Shown here: positions 41,528-51,072 of the stretch, piece after piece | Position numbering within the stretch: position 1 is the first letter of the stretch | How the letters are laid out: the number at the start of each line of letters is the position of its first letter | Assembly: GCF_900607235.1 (NCBI RefSeq) | Contig: NZ_LR027856.1 | Location: 62,001-126,000, forward strand | Reading direction: 5' to 3' | DNA: 64,000 nt | Source: Olivibacter jilunii | GTDB taxonomy: Bacteria; Bacteroidota; Bacteroidia; Sphingobacteriales; Sphingobacteriaceae | Made by a program: the position numbers and the translations under genes | The notes under the pieces: model-generated | Told to the model about the DNA's origin: nothing | The model's database searches: none | What the model saw: only the letters and a program-made list of their open reading frames with translations

Positions 41528-42303
41528 AACATGATTTTGAACAGCGCAGACAAAGGCGCATAGAAAATGCCCAAAAACAGGCGATAAAAAACGAAAAGGA
41601 AGCCGAAAGTTTATATAATCAGGCTTCGGAAATATCCAAAGCAATACCGTTCGGACAACCTATTTTAATCGGTCATCACAGTGAAAAGAGTGATCGGAAT
41701 TACCGTCAAAAAATCCACAATAAATTTGGTAAATCCTTTGAAAAAATGGATAAGGCCAGATATTATGAAGAAAAGGCGCAGATTATCGAAAACAACACCG
41801 CTATTTATTCCGATGACCCCGAAGCAATAAACAAACTTCAAGAGAAATTAAAAAGCTTGGAACATAGCCAGGCTTTTATGAAAGCTGCCAATAAGTTTAT
41901 TAAACAGAAGAGCAAAGAAGGTTTCTTGGCCTTGCCCCATGCAACGGAAGAGATTTGGCAAAAGATAAACACGCCTGATGTGATGGGGAAAATCGGCTTT
42001 GCTTCTTATTCACTCCGTAATAACAATGCAAATATAAAGCGGATAAAAGACCGCATACGTCAATTGCAAAAGCAACGGGAAGGGAAGCCTTTTAATGAAG
42101 TTATTAACGGCGTTCGCATTTTTGAAAACAGGGAAGCTAATCGCTTGCAACTGTTTTTTGAAACTACGCCAAGTTTTGAAGTTCGCAAGAAACTTAAAAA
42201 ATGCGGTTTCCGTTGGTCGTCCAGTGAAGGAGCTTGGCAAAGATATATAAGCGCAAGCGCTATTTATTTTGCAAAAACATTCGCTAAGGATTTAGATAAT
42301 TGA
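41524..42303 (+). CDS. DUF3560-domain protein
   Basis: 259 residues. It has the DUF3560 core: FGQPILIGHHSEKSDRNYRQKI at about 43-63, a coiled helix (KARYYEEKAQIIENNTA), KRIKDRIRQLQKQ, and a C-terminal wing (NRLQLFFETTPSFEVRKKLKKCGFRWSSSEGAWQRY). Common on Bacteroidota conjugative elements beside a small J-domain gene; biochemical function unknown. Co-translated with the J-domain gene and ended by a hairpin. Confidence 0.85.
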   Translation: MKHDFEQRRQRRIENAQKQAIKNEKEAESLYNQASEISKAIPFGQPILIGHHSEKSDRNYRQKIHNKFGKSFEKMDKARYYEEKAQIIENNTAIYSDDPEAINKLQEKLKSLEHSQAFMKAANKFIKQKSKEGFLALPHATEEIWQKINTPDVMGKIGFASYSLRNNNANIKRIKDRIRQLQKQREGKPFNEVINGVRIFENREANRLQLFFETTPSFEVRKKLKKCGFRWSSSEGAWQRYISASAIYFAKTFAKDLDN

Positions 42304-42313
42304 TTTTTAAGTC

Positions 42314-42345
42314 GGCATACAGCTTTCAAGCTGTATGCCTTAATT
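42314..42345 (+). terminator. Intrinsic terminator after the DUF3560 gene
   Basis: GGCATACAGCT (42314-42324) and AGCTGTATGCC (42329-42339), 11-bp perfect stem, 4-nt loop, then TTAATTT. Confidence 0.8.
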
Positions 42346-42356
42346 TGCTTTAGATT

Positions 42357-42731
42357 ATGAAACCATTAGTTGAATTTACGAACGAGGACAAAGCAAAAAT
42401 GCTACATGCACTTTTCCCCGAAGAAATACCGCTTTCACTGGATGAAATATTGGCTTTTTGTGAGGATTTTAAACGGCATAAAGAAGAATATGCTAAAGAT
42501 TGGGCTACAAATAGTTTTTTTCCGTTTGATTATTGGTTTAGCCTTTTGGAACAAACAGCAACGCTAATAAAAGAATACCATATCGATATGATCAGAAGCC
42601 GCATTGTTTTTTCAAGTCAGTTGTGCTATACCCCTACTGCGCTATTCCTAAATGACCGTATTGTTAAACATGCTCAAAATAAGTCTACGAACGAGAAATT
42701 TAAAAAGGCGGTAGAGTTGCTTTATCATTAA
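42357..42731 (+). CDS. Hypothetical protein next to the IS21 remnant
   Basis: 124 residues, soluble and helical (EEIPLSLDEILAFCEDFKRHKEEYAKDW, FFPFDYWFSLLEQTATLIKEYHI). No family recognised. Its stop codon touches the first base of the istB-like remnant, so its C-terminus may have been cut by that insertion. The in-frame ATG 42357 is well placed after the terminator. Confidence 0.5.
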   Translation: MKPLVEFTNEDKAKMLHALFPEEIPLSLDEILAFCEDFKRHKEEYAKDWATNSFFPFDYWFSLLEQTATLIKEYHIDMIRSRIVFSSQLCYTPTALFLNDRIVKHAQNKSTNEKFKKAVELLYH

Positions 42732-42911
42732 CAATAACATACCAGCTGCCAGTCAGTGCATGGTGTGAATTGATCGGGGACAAAACCATTGCAGACACTA
42801 TCATGGGACAGTATCGTACACGATGCCCACCGGATAGAACTAAACGGGGAATCCATGAGAAAGAAGCGTGCCATAATAACCGAAAATAAAAACAGAATCG
42901 ATACTTTTTAA
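42731..42911 (+). pseudogene. istB: IstB C-terminal fragment (IS21 family), frameshifted
   Basis: Frame 1 (42731-42808) reads QLPVSAWCELIGDKTIADTIMG, and the frame starting at 42810 reads SIVHDAHRIELNGESMRKKR to TAA 42909-42911. Together these match the conserved IstB end (SQLPV..W...IGD.T.ADAI.DR.VH.AHRIEL.GES.RKK). One extra base at about 42809 breaks the frame, and everything before 42731 is missing. A dead transposase-helper ATPase fragment. Confidence 0.75.
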
Positions 42912-42929
42912 TTAGTACTTTTGATTACA

Positions 42930-43010
42930 AAACTGCTACAGCTCCCAGCTAGCTTCGCCACCAAATTAGGTGGTCAGTTTGCCACGCAATCGCGTGGTCA
43001 ACTTCTCCGA
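42930..43010 (+). mobile_element. Terminal repeats of an IS21-family element (remnant)
   Basis: After the istB stop come TGGTCAGTTT (42971) and TGGTCAACTT (42995), 24 bp apart, plus small inverted repeats (CCACC..GGTGG, CCACG..CGTGG). IS21 elements carry several such TGGTCA-type repeats at their ends. With the istB fragment this is the right end of an element whose left part is gone. 43011-43179 shows nothing further. Confidence 0.6.
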
Positions 43011-43179
43011 AATCTAAAAACTATCATAATTTCAAACGTATTATTTGATATCGAGTAAATGGACATGTAGTGAAGATTTCAATAATGCTTTTTCTTATTA
43101 AGAGCGACAATTAAGAATAATGAAAAAAATAACGTAAAGGGTAGTGATATCAATTTTTGCTAAAGGTCTGGAGATGGCG

Positions 43180-44235
43180 CTAGTTACGCATACACTCCAA
43201 TCTGCGGATATCTGAAATCAGAATTTTTTTGTCCTGAATAGTGATCAGTTTTTCATGTTTAAAATCACTTAGGGTACGTATCAATGACTCTTTCGCTATT
43301 CCGATAATACACGCCAAGTTTGCTCTTGAAATCTCTACGTAAGGAGTTTTTTCCGTGTTGTGATATTCGTGTTTTAGATTTAATAAAGCTTCTGCAACTT
43401 TCTTTCGTAGTGAATTATAGGCAATAGCCACTAACTGTTGTTTCTGAAGATCTGCTTCTTTAGCTAAAATTCGAATGAACATTTTCATTACAGGTAAATT
43501 ATTGCAGACCAATTTTTCAAATTCACTTTTTGCTATAATAGCAATCATTGTGTCCTCAAGCGCTTCAGCAGATTCATTATAAGCATTGTCTTGGATCATA
43601 GCTCCATGACCTAGAAAATCTCCATTTCCGAATATTCCTAAAATGAGTTCTTTACCATCCCCATTTCGTTTAAAGGTTTTAACCTTCCCCTTTATAATAA
43701 AAAAAACATATATAGGCCGATTTCCTTCAGAGTAAATAGACTCTCCTTTAGTATACTTATTAGTGTTACTATACTTTATTAGGTTGATGATACAATCTTT
43801 GTCAGTTAAATCGTTAGTAATGGGTGGATCTCCGTTAAGAAACTGATCATATCTTTGCCTAATATCATTCTCTCCGATTTTAGTTTCTATAAAATTTAGA
43901 CGTTCAACCGGTTCAATGGATTTCGATAAACAATCATTTGTTCCTGGAAACATGTCTTTCTGGATGTCATACCACTCAATATAACTTTTTAAAAAAAACA
44001 ATTGGACATTTTTCAACCGCTCATCTTCTTGCAGTATATGTAAAGGATCTTTACCATCTAACCTAGTTATCACACTGTTAAATACGATTATATCTGGCGG
44101 ATCTTGTAAGGCTAAATCAACACCATCTTTTACACTTTCGGTATAATACACGCCAGATTCCGATAAATTTTGTGCTTTAATTATGTTTCTCAAATTTTTC
44201 GATTTATTATCTCCGATAACCAATATTTTTTTCAT
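43180..44235 (-). CDS. Pseudo-receiver plus Crp/Fnr-type regulator
   Basis: 351 residues: a receiver-like domain (~1-120), a cyclic-nucleotide-binding domain (~150-260; YTKGESIYSEGNRPIYVFFIIKGKVKTF, GIFGNGDFLGHGAMI) and a Crp HTH (~285-340; SRANLACIIGIAKESLIRTLSDFKHEKLI). The usual phospho-Asp position reads FNSV, so Asn replaces Asp and phosphorylation is unlikely. Such three-part regulators in Sphingobacteriaceae often sit near stress or low-oxygen genes. It lies at the end of the glycogen block and may regulate it. Confidence 0.8.
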   Translation of the reverse strand: MKKILVIGDNKSKNLRNIIKAQNLSESGVYYTESVKDGVDLALQDPPDIIVFNSVITRLDGKDPLHILQEDERLKNVQLFFLKSYIEWYDIQKDMFPGTNDCLSKSIEPVERLNFIETKIGENDIRQRYDQFLNGDPPITNDLTDKDCIINLIKYSNTNKYTKGESIYSEGNRPIYVFFIIKGKVKTFKRNGDGKELILGIFGNGDFLGHGAMIQDNAYNESAEALEDTMIAIIAKSEFEKLVCNNLPVMKMFIRILAKEADLQKQQLVAIAYNSLRKKVAEALLNLKHEYHNTEKTPYVEISRANLACIIGIAKESLIRTLSDFKHEKLITIQDKKILISDIRRLECMRN

Positions 44236-44779
44236 TCATAACGATTAAATACCATATAACAATTGCTGTCATTCTATGCATTTTAATGATTTTGGCGGGA
44301 GAACCACGCTCAAGGTCCCGGTGTGCATATAAACTTTCGTTAAAGAAATTTATGAAATGTTTGCTTGATCTTGATGCAATAAGTTTGCGATGCGGGCAAA
44401 TTCTATACTGGAGCGGACATTTTTGCCTTTATACTTCCACAACTACTTACTTTGTAACTTATTTATTTATGGTTAAATCATCGTAATGATTTATTTTCCT
44501 GGCCCAGCTTCAAGAAAAGAGCCAGGTCTACAGCAGACTAGATCCAAATTTATTTGTTGCATCAAAGTTTTTCTTGTTTGTGGGATCTCCACAAGAATTT
44601 CGAAGATAGTTATCCACAAAATAGTATTGGTGTTTTTATACTTTAATTTAGAAAATAGAAACGCCTCTTTTTTTGTGGAAAGAGAAATTTTTGAACTTTT
44701 TATCAATTAACGAGCAAACAATGACACACTATTTTGTGGTCTTAATTTATTATTGATAAAAAATTCAAACAAACCGAAT
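44236..44779. other. Gene-free stretch
   Basis: About 540 bp, AT-rich, between the pseudo-receiver/Crp gene and the atpG-like gene, both on the minus strand. Short frames occur on both strands, none with recognisable content. It should hold the promoter of the regulator gene. Confidence 0.35.
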
Positions 44780-45667
44780 CTAACGTCTTGTCAGTGCTTC
44801 GGCTCCAGAAACAATTTCCAGAATTTCATTAGTGATAGAATTCTGACGCGCCTGATTATATTTAATTCGAAGCTCCTTAATCAATACGTCTGCATTTTCA
44901 CTTGCATTATCCATAGCTGTCATACGCGCCCCGTGTTCGGAAGCATTTGACTCCAGAAATGCCTTATAAATCTGAAGGGTAATAGCTTTTGGGATTAAAT
45001 TTTCTACTATTTCTGTTTCGGATGGTTCGATAATGTATTCTGAATCATTGGGTTTTATATCTTTTTCAATTTCTGGCAAATACAAAAAAGGTAAAAGCCG
45101 CTCCACAGTCAAGATTTGTACAGATGGATTCAGAAATTGGTTATACACCATATCTACTCGATTAAAATTACCGATTTTATATTCAGTAAGTATATTGTTG
45201 GTCATGTCTAATACCTTATCATAACACAAGTCATCAAATAAATTGACATAGTTATCAATAATACGGTAATGGTTCGTATTGTAGTAATTGTACCCCTTCC
45301 TGCCGATAGTTAAAACCCTTACCTCACCATTTTCAAATTGCTCTGCATACTTGTTCCGGATTAGGTTATTAGTTGCCTTTATAATAGCAGAATTGAAACC
45401 TCCAACAAGACCTTTGGTAGTAGTCACGGTTACCACTAATACCTTTGTAGGAATTCGTTCCGCTGAGAAAGTGGATGAGTTGTCATGAAGAGAGGTTGCA
45501 ACTCTAGACATAATTTCTTTAAATTTATCAGCATACGGACGTAATCGCACTATACTACTATTCGCCTTCAACAATTTGGAGGTGGATACCATTTTCATAG
45601 CGGTAGTAATTTGCTTTATGGAGCTGACTGATTGAATTCGATGTCTTACTTCTTTTAGGTTAGTCAT
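44780..45667 (-). CDS. atpG: Stand-alone F1 ATP synthase gamma-like subunit
   Basis: 295 residues with both family signatures: the N-terminal helix TNLKEVRHRIQSVSSIKQITTAMKMVSTSKL and the C-terminal helix GARMTAMDNASENADVLIKELRIKYNQARQNSITNEILEIVSGAEAL. The central Rossmann-like part is also there. Gamma is the rotating shaft of F1. No alpha, beta, delta or epsilon gene adjoins it, so this is an extra copy away from the atp operon, next to glycogen genes. It may replace gamma under special conditions or have another role. Confidence 0.85.
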   Translation of the reverse strand: MTNLKEVRHRIQSVSSIKQITTAMKMVSTSKLLKANSSIVRLRPYADKFKEIMSRVATSLHDNSSTFSAERIPTKVLVVTVTTTKGLVGGFNSAIIKATNNLIRNKYAEQFENGEVRVLTIGRKGYNYYNTNHYRIIDNYVNLFDDLCYDKVLDMTNNILTEYKIGNFNRVDMVYNQFLNPSVQILTVERLLPFLYLPEIEKDIKPNDSEYIIEPSETEIVENLIPKAITLQIYKAFLESNASEHGARMTAMDNASENADVLIKELRIKYNQARQNSITNEILEIVSGAEALTRR

Positions 45668-45842
45668 TTCTTATGCATTTATTAACCCTTAATTTTATAA
45701 ACAGGTGTCACTTATGTATAGAGAATTTTTTTGGCATCAAAGGTTATTCTAATCGTAGTATTTACAATTACGGATTGAATTCCTATAACTATTGAAGTCT
45801 AATATTTGCAAATCAATTAATGGCTAGTTCAATTGCTTATTC

Positions 45843-48392
45843 CTAATTGCTCCATTTGATAAAATGTGTTTCAAGGATATTAGTATCTAGTTGCTCAAAA
45901 TTAGGGATAATTCTTGCCGTGTAATCCGTAGTAGGCCGGTTATTATTAACCTCTATATAAAAAATGGCATATTTAGATTCGTTATCAATATCTTCTAACC
46001 CCATCGGTAACTTTTCCGAGTGTAAATTACCCTTCTGGTCAGCATATAGTTCAACAGAGATCAAACACGGATCAATTTCGCCTAATCGGACGGATGCACG
46101 AAATGTGTGACGTTCTCCACTCGATTCTATTGTCACGCCATCAAAAGCAATCTCATTCCATTCTTCCATTAAGCTCTTTTTTTGTAAAATATCTACTTGT
46201 ATATCCTCTTTATTTTTGGACGTTCTAGAAAGATACCGTTGTGAAAGGGGCACATAATATTTTTCCGTATATTCTTTTACCGTACGGGTGGCGGAGAACT
46301 GCAAAGTAAGATCACTCATGCTTCTTCTGATTTTTTTTATCCATTCTGTAGGTATACCGTTTTCGTCCCTTACGTAGAACATAGGTAATATTTCTTTTTC
46401 CAAAAGGTCATAGAGTTGATTTGCTTCCAAATAGTCGGATTGGCCATTATCATAATATTCCTTGCCATCGCCTATTGACCATCCATAAGCGGGATCGAAA
46501 GCTTCAGCCCACCAACCATCTAAGACCGAAATATTTAGCCCGCCGTTAGCCAAAATTTTCATTCCACTAGTTCCACATGCCTCCCAGGGCCGACGTGGCG
46601 TATTCAACCAAACATCAACACCTTTGATCATTTGCTGCGCTAATGCAATGTCATAATCGCTCAAGAATATAACCTTTGTCTCCAATTTATTTAGCCTAAT
46701 AAATTCAACCCAGTGTCTTATCATATCGTTGCCACCCCCATCAAACGGTGGGGCCTTGCCCGCCAATACGATTTGAACAGGTGCTTTATGATTTCTTATA
46801 ATATTTAGTAATCGCTGTTCATCATATAATAGTAGGCTATTGCGTTTGTAAGGAACAAATCGTCTAGCAAATCCGATTGTAAAGACATCTGGATCAAAAA
46901 AAGATTCCCCTAGTGTGCTTCGCTGGGTGAATGTATCTTTCAAGTACATTTCCTTAGCTGCATTTTCTCTTATATATTTCACTAAATCAGCACGCTGTAA
47001 ATTTCTAAATTCCCAAAAAGTTGTGTCTGAAACATTTGATATTTTTGAGATATCTTCCTCTGAACTATGCCAATGGTTTGAATTTGAGGTGTTTTTTTTC
47101 CAAAAGTCATCTGCTGCCCTTGATGCCCATGTTGGAACATGTATGCCATTTGTGACAAAACCAATGGGAACTTCATCTAACGGCAGCCTATTAAATAAAG
47201 GAGAAAAAAGGTGTTTACTAACTTGCATATGTAGTTGGCTCACCCCATTAATAGCGCCACAGCCCCGGATTGCTAAATAGGCCATTCCGAAGTTTTCATT
47301 TGGATCGTTTGGATGAACTTTTCCTAAATTTTCGATGGTCTGAACGTCTGTACATAATTCATCAGTTATGTAACTGCCTAGGTATAAATTCAGTAAATCC
47401 GTAGTGTAGTAGTCAAACCCTGCTGCTATCGCTGTATGTGTTGTAAATAAATTGCCAACCCGGGTTGAATAAAGAGCTTCTTCAAAGGAACAACCTTTTT
47501 CGCTCATAAATACACGAGCCCTTTCCAAAATCAAAAATGCCGCGTGTCCTTCATTCAAATGACAGACCTGCGGATAAATGTCAAGTTCTCTCAATACTTT
47601 ATAGCCCCCTATTCCTAACACAATTTCTTGTTGTATGCGCAACTCCATGCCGCCGCCGTATATTTCACTCGTAATGCCTCGGAGAACAGGAGGGTTTGCC
47701 GCATCGTTAGTGTCTAGTAAAAATAACCTAAGATCTCCAATCTGAACTTGCCAAACTTTTATCCAAAGTTCATCTTTTGAAAAATTCAATTTAATTCTTA
47801 ACCATTCTCCGTTCTTTTTTCGAACCGGGACTATAGGTAATTGACTGGAATCATTGGAGGGTTTGAAGACTAATTGGCGGCCATCAACTCCTAATTCTTG
47901 ACGGAAATATCCTTGTTGATAGAGCAATCCAACTGCTACTACCGGTACCCCTAAATCATTTGCTGCTTTCAATTGATCTCCCGCTACGTTCCCGAGTCCA
48001 CCAACATAAATCGGAAGTGATTCTGTGAGCATGTATTCCATACTGAAATAGGCAACGCAATCTAAAGAAGACTTTTTGTAGACGGTATCAAACCAAGACG
48101 TGGAAAGGCTTTTGTTAATAGCTTCATCTGCGACCTTTTGAACATGTCCTAGAAATTCGCGATCTTTTATTTTTGCTTTTAACGGATCGATTGAAAATGA
48201 TTGTAACATCAACCATGGATTATGGGTCTTATTCCAGAGTTCGTGATTCAAACTTTGCCAAATTTCGTCTGCATGATGATTCCAAGACCATTTAAGATCT
48301 AGTGCCAATTTTGCGAGCTGTTTTATTGCAGGCCTTCGAGACGCTGACAAAGCCAATGGAACATCAATTGGAGGTAACTTGATTTTAGTCAT
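45843..48392 (-). CDS. glgP: Glycogen/alpha-glucan phosphorylase
   Basis: 849 residues. The N-terminal DUF3417 region (LALDLKWSWNHHADEIWQSL) and the catalytic body follow the bacterial alpha-glucan phosphorylase subtype; the PLP-lysine motif GTSGMKILANGGLNISVLDGWW is intact, as are RFVPYKRNSLLL and the DVWLNTPRRPWEACG segment. It releases glucose-1-phosphate from alpha-1,4-glucans in the cytoplasm. Gene order on the minus strand is glgC, SDR, GH13, glgP; 12 bp separate it from the GH13 gene. Confidence 0.92.
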   Translation of the reverse strand: MTKIKLPPIDVPLALSASRRPAIKQLAKLALDLKWSWNHHADEIWQSLNHELWNKTHNPWLMLQSFSIDPLKAKIKDREFLGHVQKVADEAINKSLSTSWFDTVYKKSSLDCVAYFSMEYMLTESLPIYVGGLGNVAGDQLKAANDLGVPVVAVGLLYQQGYFRQELGVDGRQLVFKPSNDSSQLPIVPVRKKNGEWLRIKLNFSKDELWIKVWQVQIGDLRLFLLDTNDAANPPVLRGITSEIYGGGMELRIQQEIVLGIGGYKVLRELDIYPQVCHLNEGHAAFLILERARVFMSEKGCSFEEALYSTRVGNLFTTHTAIAAGFDYYTTDLLNLYLGSYITDELCTDVQTIENLGKVHPNDPNENFGMAYLAIRGCGAINGVSQLHMQVSKHLFSPLFNRLPLDEVPIGFVTNGIHVPTWASRAADDFWKKNTSNSNHWHSSEEDISKISNVSDTTFWEFRNLQRADLVKYIRENAAKEMYLKDTFTQRSTLGESFFDPDVFTIGFARRFVPYKRNSLLLYDEQRLLNIIRNHKAPVQIVLAGKAPPFDGGGNDMIRHWVEFIRLNKLETKVIFLSDYDIALAQQMIKGVDVWLNTPRRPWEACGTSGMKILANGGLNISVLDGWWAEAFDPAYGWSIGDGKEYYDNGQSDYLEANQLYDLLEKEILPMFYVRDENGIPTEWIKKIRRSMSDLTLQFSATRTVKEYTEKYYVPLSQRYLSRTSKNKEDIQVDILQKKSLMEEWNEIAFDGVTIESSGERHTFRASVRLGEIDPCLISVELYADQKGNLHSEKLPMGLEDIDNESKYAIFYIEVNNNRPTTDYTARIIPNFEQLDTNILETHFIKWSN

Positions 48393-48404
48393 GATATTTT
48401 TATT

Positions 48405-50126
48405 TTAGAATTTTAAAATAAGTGCATCTGTCGAAACAAAGTTTAAATATATTCCATCACCCATTTTTGATGTATATATAAGCTTGTCTGAAAGTAAATC
48501 CTTAAGTAATAGTTCATTTTCTTTTCTGAGACCAAAAAGTTCTAAGATCTCATCTGGGAAAAAAACACGTACGTTTTTTTCTCCATGCTCAAAGTTGGCT
48601 ATAATAAGTACTCGTTCTTCTGCCGTGTATCTCAAAAAAGCATACGTCTTTCCATTAAAGCCTTCAGACCAGCTATTACCATTTAAAAGTTCGAAAAATT
48701 GTCCTTCCTTAACTGCAGGATTTTGGCAAGCTTTTACGAATAAATTTTTATAGAATAATCTTAATGATTTTTCACTGTTTGAAAGCCGTCCCCCGTCAAA
48801 TTTTCCATAATTCATCCAACGTTGATGATGCGGCACATTGGTGTAATCGTAAATACTTGTACGACCGTCATCTCCACTGAATCCTACTGCTCCAATTGCC
48901 GTTTCTCCTACTTCTTGTCCGAAATACATCATGATTGGTCCTGATGAGAGTGTTGATAATAACACCATTGCCGCCTTAGCAAACCAAGGGTTACCCGCAA
49001 AAAAAGTAGAAGCAATTCGTTGTTCATCATGATTCTCCAAGAAACGTAACATGTGATTCGATATGCCTGGTGTATGGTATTTCCATATTGACGTGATCTT
49101 CCTCACATCTCCCATATCTGGTGACTCAATTAGATTTCTTAGTTCATTATACAGTCCGACCTTGTCATATAAGAAGTTAAAACCTCCTACTTTAATGTAA
49201 TCACTATACAACGCTGGATTGTAAATCTCTCCAATAAAAATTAAATTTGGAAATTGATATTTCAGTTGACGTATAGACCATGACCAAAAGGCTAATGGTA
49301 CCATCTCAACCATATCACAACGGAATCCGTCTACACCCTTCTTTGCCCAATAGACCAATATATTAATCATTTTTTTCCATAATGGCGGGATCGGGTCAAA
49401 GTATGGTGTTTTATTATTAAGATAGTCTACGCCATAGTTAAGTTTGACAGTGTCATACCAGTCATTAAGCCCCGGAGTAGCGGAAAAAACGTCATTGCCA
49501 GATGCTTTGGCAGGCGATTCCCCCGCATAAGCAGATTTATAGCAAGATGAAATAGGTGAACGATATACTGTATCCAAAATATAGTAAAAATCATTCTCTG
49601 GGCTAAAGGATTTTGATTTATCATCCTGTTCGCCAAGATCTGAACACTGGGCCGGTTTAGATTTTGAAGAATAATTTCTTGCAACGTGATTGGGCACAAA
49701 GTCTATTATAACATTTAATCCCTGATTATGGGTTCTTTTAATTAACTCTTCAAATTCGACCATCCTATTTGTAACATCCGTAGCTAGGTCGGGTGATACA
49801 TTATAATAATCCCTGATCGCATATGGTGATCCGGCCCGCCCTTTGACGTTACTTTGATCATCTGATGATAAATCAAAAGAGCTATAATCCGACGATGTGG
49901 CATGGTCCAAAACGCCTGTGTACCATACATGTGAGATGCCAAGTTCTTTTATTTTTATTAATGCTAACTCCGTGATATCAGCAAATTTGCCGCACCCATT
50001 TTCGAGTAATGAGCCATTATACAGACAATTCTCTATTTTATTTCCAAACAAGCGTACCAGTAATTGATAAATTATCAGTTTATTGTCCGCGAGCATTTCA
50101 TTAGTGGTATTTTCGATATCTAGCAT
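48405..50126 (-). CDS. GH13 alpha-amylase-family enzyme
   Basis: 573 residues, no signal peptide, so cytoplasmic. The four GH13 regions are present: DFVPNH (I), GVDGFRCDMVEMV (II, nucleophile Asp), FIGEIYNP (III, acid Glu) and FLENHDEQR (IV, Asp). It cleaves or transfers alpha-glucosidic bonds, here probably on glycogen or maltodextrins feeding GlgP. The precise activity (alpha-amylase, branching or trehalose-type) cannot be read from the motifs. 12 bp before glgP in the same transcript. Confidence 0.88.
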   Translation of the reverse strand: MLDIENTTNEMLADNKLIIYQLLVRLFGNKIENCLYNGSLLENGCGKFADITELALIKIKELGISHVWYTGVLDHATSSDYSSFDLSSDDQSNVKGRAGSPYAIRDYYNVSPDLATDVTNRMVEFEELIKRTHNQGLNVIIDFVPNHVARNYSSKSKPAQCSDLGEQDDKSKSFSPENDFYYILDTVYRSPISSCYKSAYAGESPAKASGNDVFSATPGLNDWYDTVKLNYGVDYLNNKTPYFDPIPPLWKKMINILVYWAKKGVDGFRCDMVEMVPLAFWSWSIRQLKYQFPNLIFIGEIYNPALYSDYIKVGGFNFLYDKVGLYNELRNLIESPDMGDVRKITSIWKYHTPGISNHMLRFLENHDEQRIASTFFAGNPWFAKAAMVLLSTLSSGPIMMYFGQEVGETAIGAVGFSGDDGRTSIYDYTNVPHHQRWMNYGKFDGGRLSNSEKSLRLFYKNLFVKACQNPAVKEGQFFELLNGNSWSEGFNGKTYAFLRYTAEERVLIIANFEHGEKNVRVFFPDEILELFGLRKENELLLKDLLSDKLIYTSKMGDGIYLNFVSTDALILKF

Positions 50127-50249
50127 ACTAGAGTCTGCCTACTGGAACGAAAAGATAGTATTAAAATGGCTCCGAATTTGGTCGTTTGATGAAGCATGTA
50201 GTATGCACTATGTAATGATATCAAAGTTAGTATTCGCATGTTAGATAAA

Positions 50250-50993
50250 TTAGAATCCTGCAAGACTTCCACCGTCAACAACGAATTCGCTGGCAGTACA
50301 GAAAGCTCCCTCGTCAGATGCAAGTAAAAGAACCACATTCGTTAAGTCATTAGGTTGACCAATTTTTCCTAAAGGAATTGTTTTTGCCAATCGGTCGACA
50401 ATTTCTTTGTTATCATCCTGTGCGATCATAGGGGTAGACACAACACCAGGATGAACTGAATTGACACGTATACCAAATGGCGCAAATTCTATGGCTGCAC
50501 ATTGTGTAAGTCCTCGAATGCCATATTTACTGCTACTGTAAGCCGCGTTACCTGTTGATCCGGCCATACCTGCAATAGATGAAATATTTACTATGGAAGC
50601 GTTAGCCGACTTTTTCAAAAGCATTAAGCTATGTTTCATACCTAAGAATACAGAAGTCTGATTTATATTAACAATTTTCATGTATTCGTCCAGAGATGTT
50701 TTTTCGATCGTATTAGCTATGGCAATTCCAGCATTGTTGATTAGGATATCCAATTTTTCTTCGTTTTTCTCAATGATGTTTATAACTTTTGTCCATTCTG
50801 TTTCTTTCGATACATCTTGTGAAATGAAAATTGCATTAACGCCTATTTCCGCAGCTAATTCTTCACCGTCCTCTGAAAGGACGTCTGTAAAATATACTTT
50901 ACATCCTTCTTCGACGAAACGTCTTACATGTTGGGAGCCCATACCACGGGCACCGCCTGTGATCAAAGCAATTTTTTTTTCTAATCTTTTCAT
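50250..50993 (-). CDS. Short-chain dehydrogenase (glucose dehydrogenase-like)
   Basis: 247 residues: GGARGMGSQH cofactor loop (~14-21), acidic residue after the second strand (FTDV, favouring NAD), NNAG (87-90), catalytic Ser/Tyr/Lys (NISSIAG, YSSSKYG), VHPGVVSTPM, and FVVDGG near the end. This is a classical SDR of the glucose 1-dehydrogenase / 3-oxoacyl-ACP reductase-like class. It lies between the GH13 gene and glgC, suggesting oxidation of a sugar, but substrates in this family cannot be predicted reliably. Confidence 0.88.
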   Translation of the reverse strand: MKRLEKKIALITGGARGMGSQHVRRFVEEGCKVYFTDVLSEDGEELAAEIGVNAIFISQDVSKETEWTKVINIIEKNEEKLDILINNAGIAIANTIEKTSLDEYMKIVNINQTSVFLGMKHSLMLLKKSANASIVNISSIAGMAGSTGNAAYSSSKYGIRGLTQCAAIEFAPFGIRVNSVHPGVVSTPMIAQDDNKEIVDRLAKTIPLGKIGQPNDLTNVVLLLASDEGAFCTASEFVVDGGSLAGF

Positions 50994-51072
50994 TTACTTT
51001 AAGGTGTTTTTATTTTAAATATTAATCATTGCAATACCTGTATATTGTTCTATATAAAATATTCAGTGGCTT

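Noticed and set aside
42357-43179. ICE attachment site near the IS21 remnant
   Set aside because: No direct repeat, tRNA 3' end or integrase gene was seen; the boundary is suggested only by gene content.
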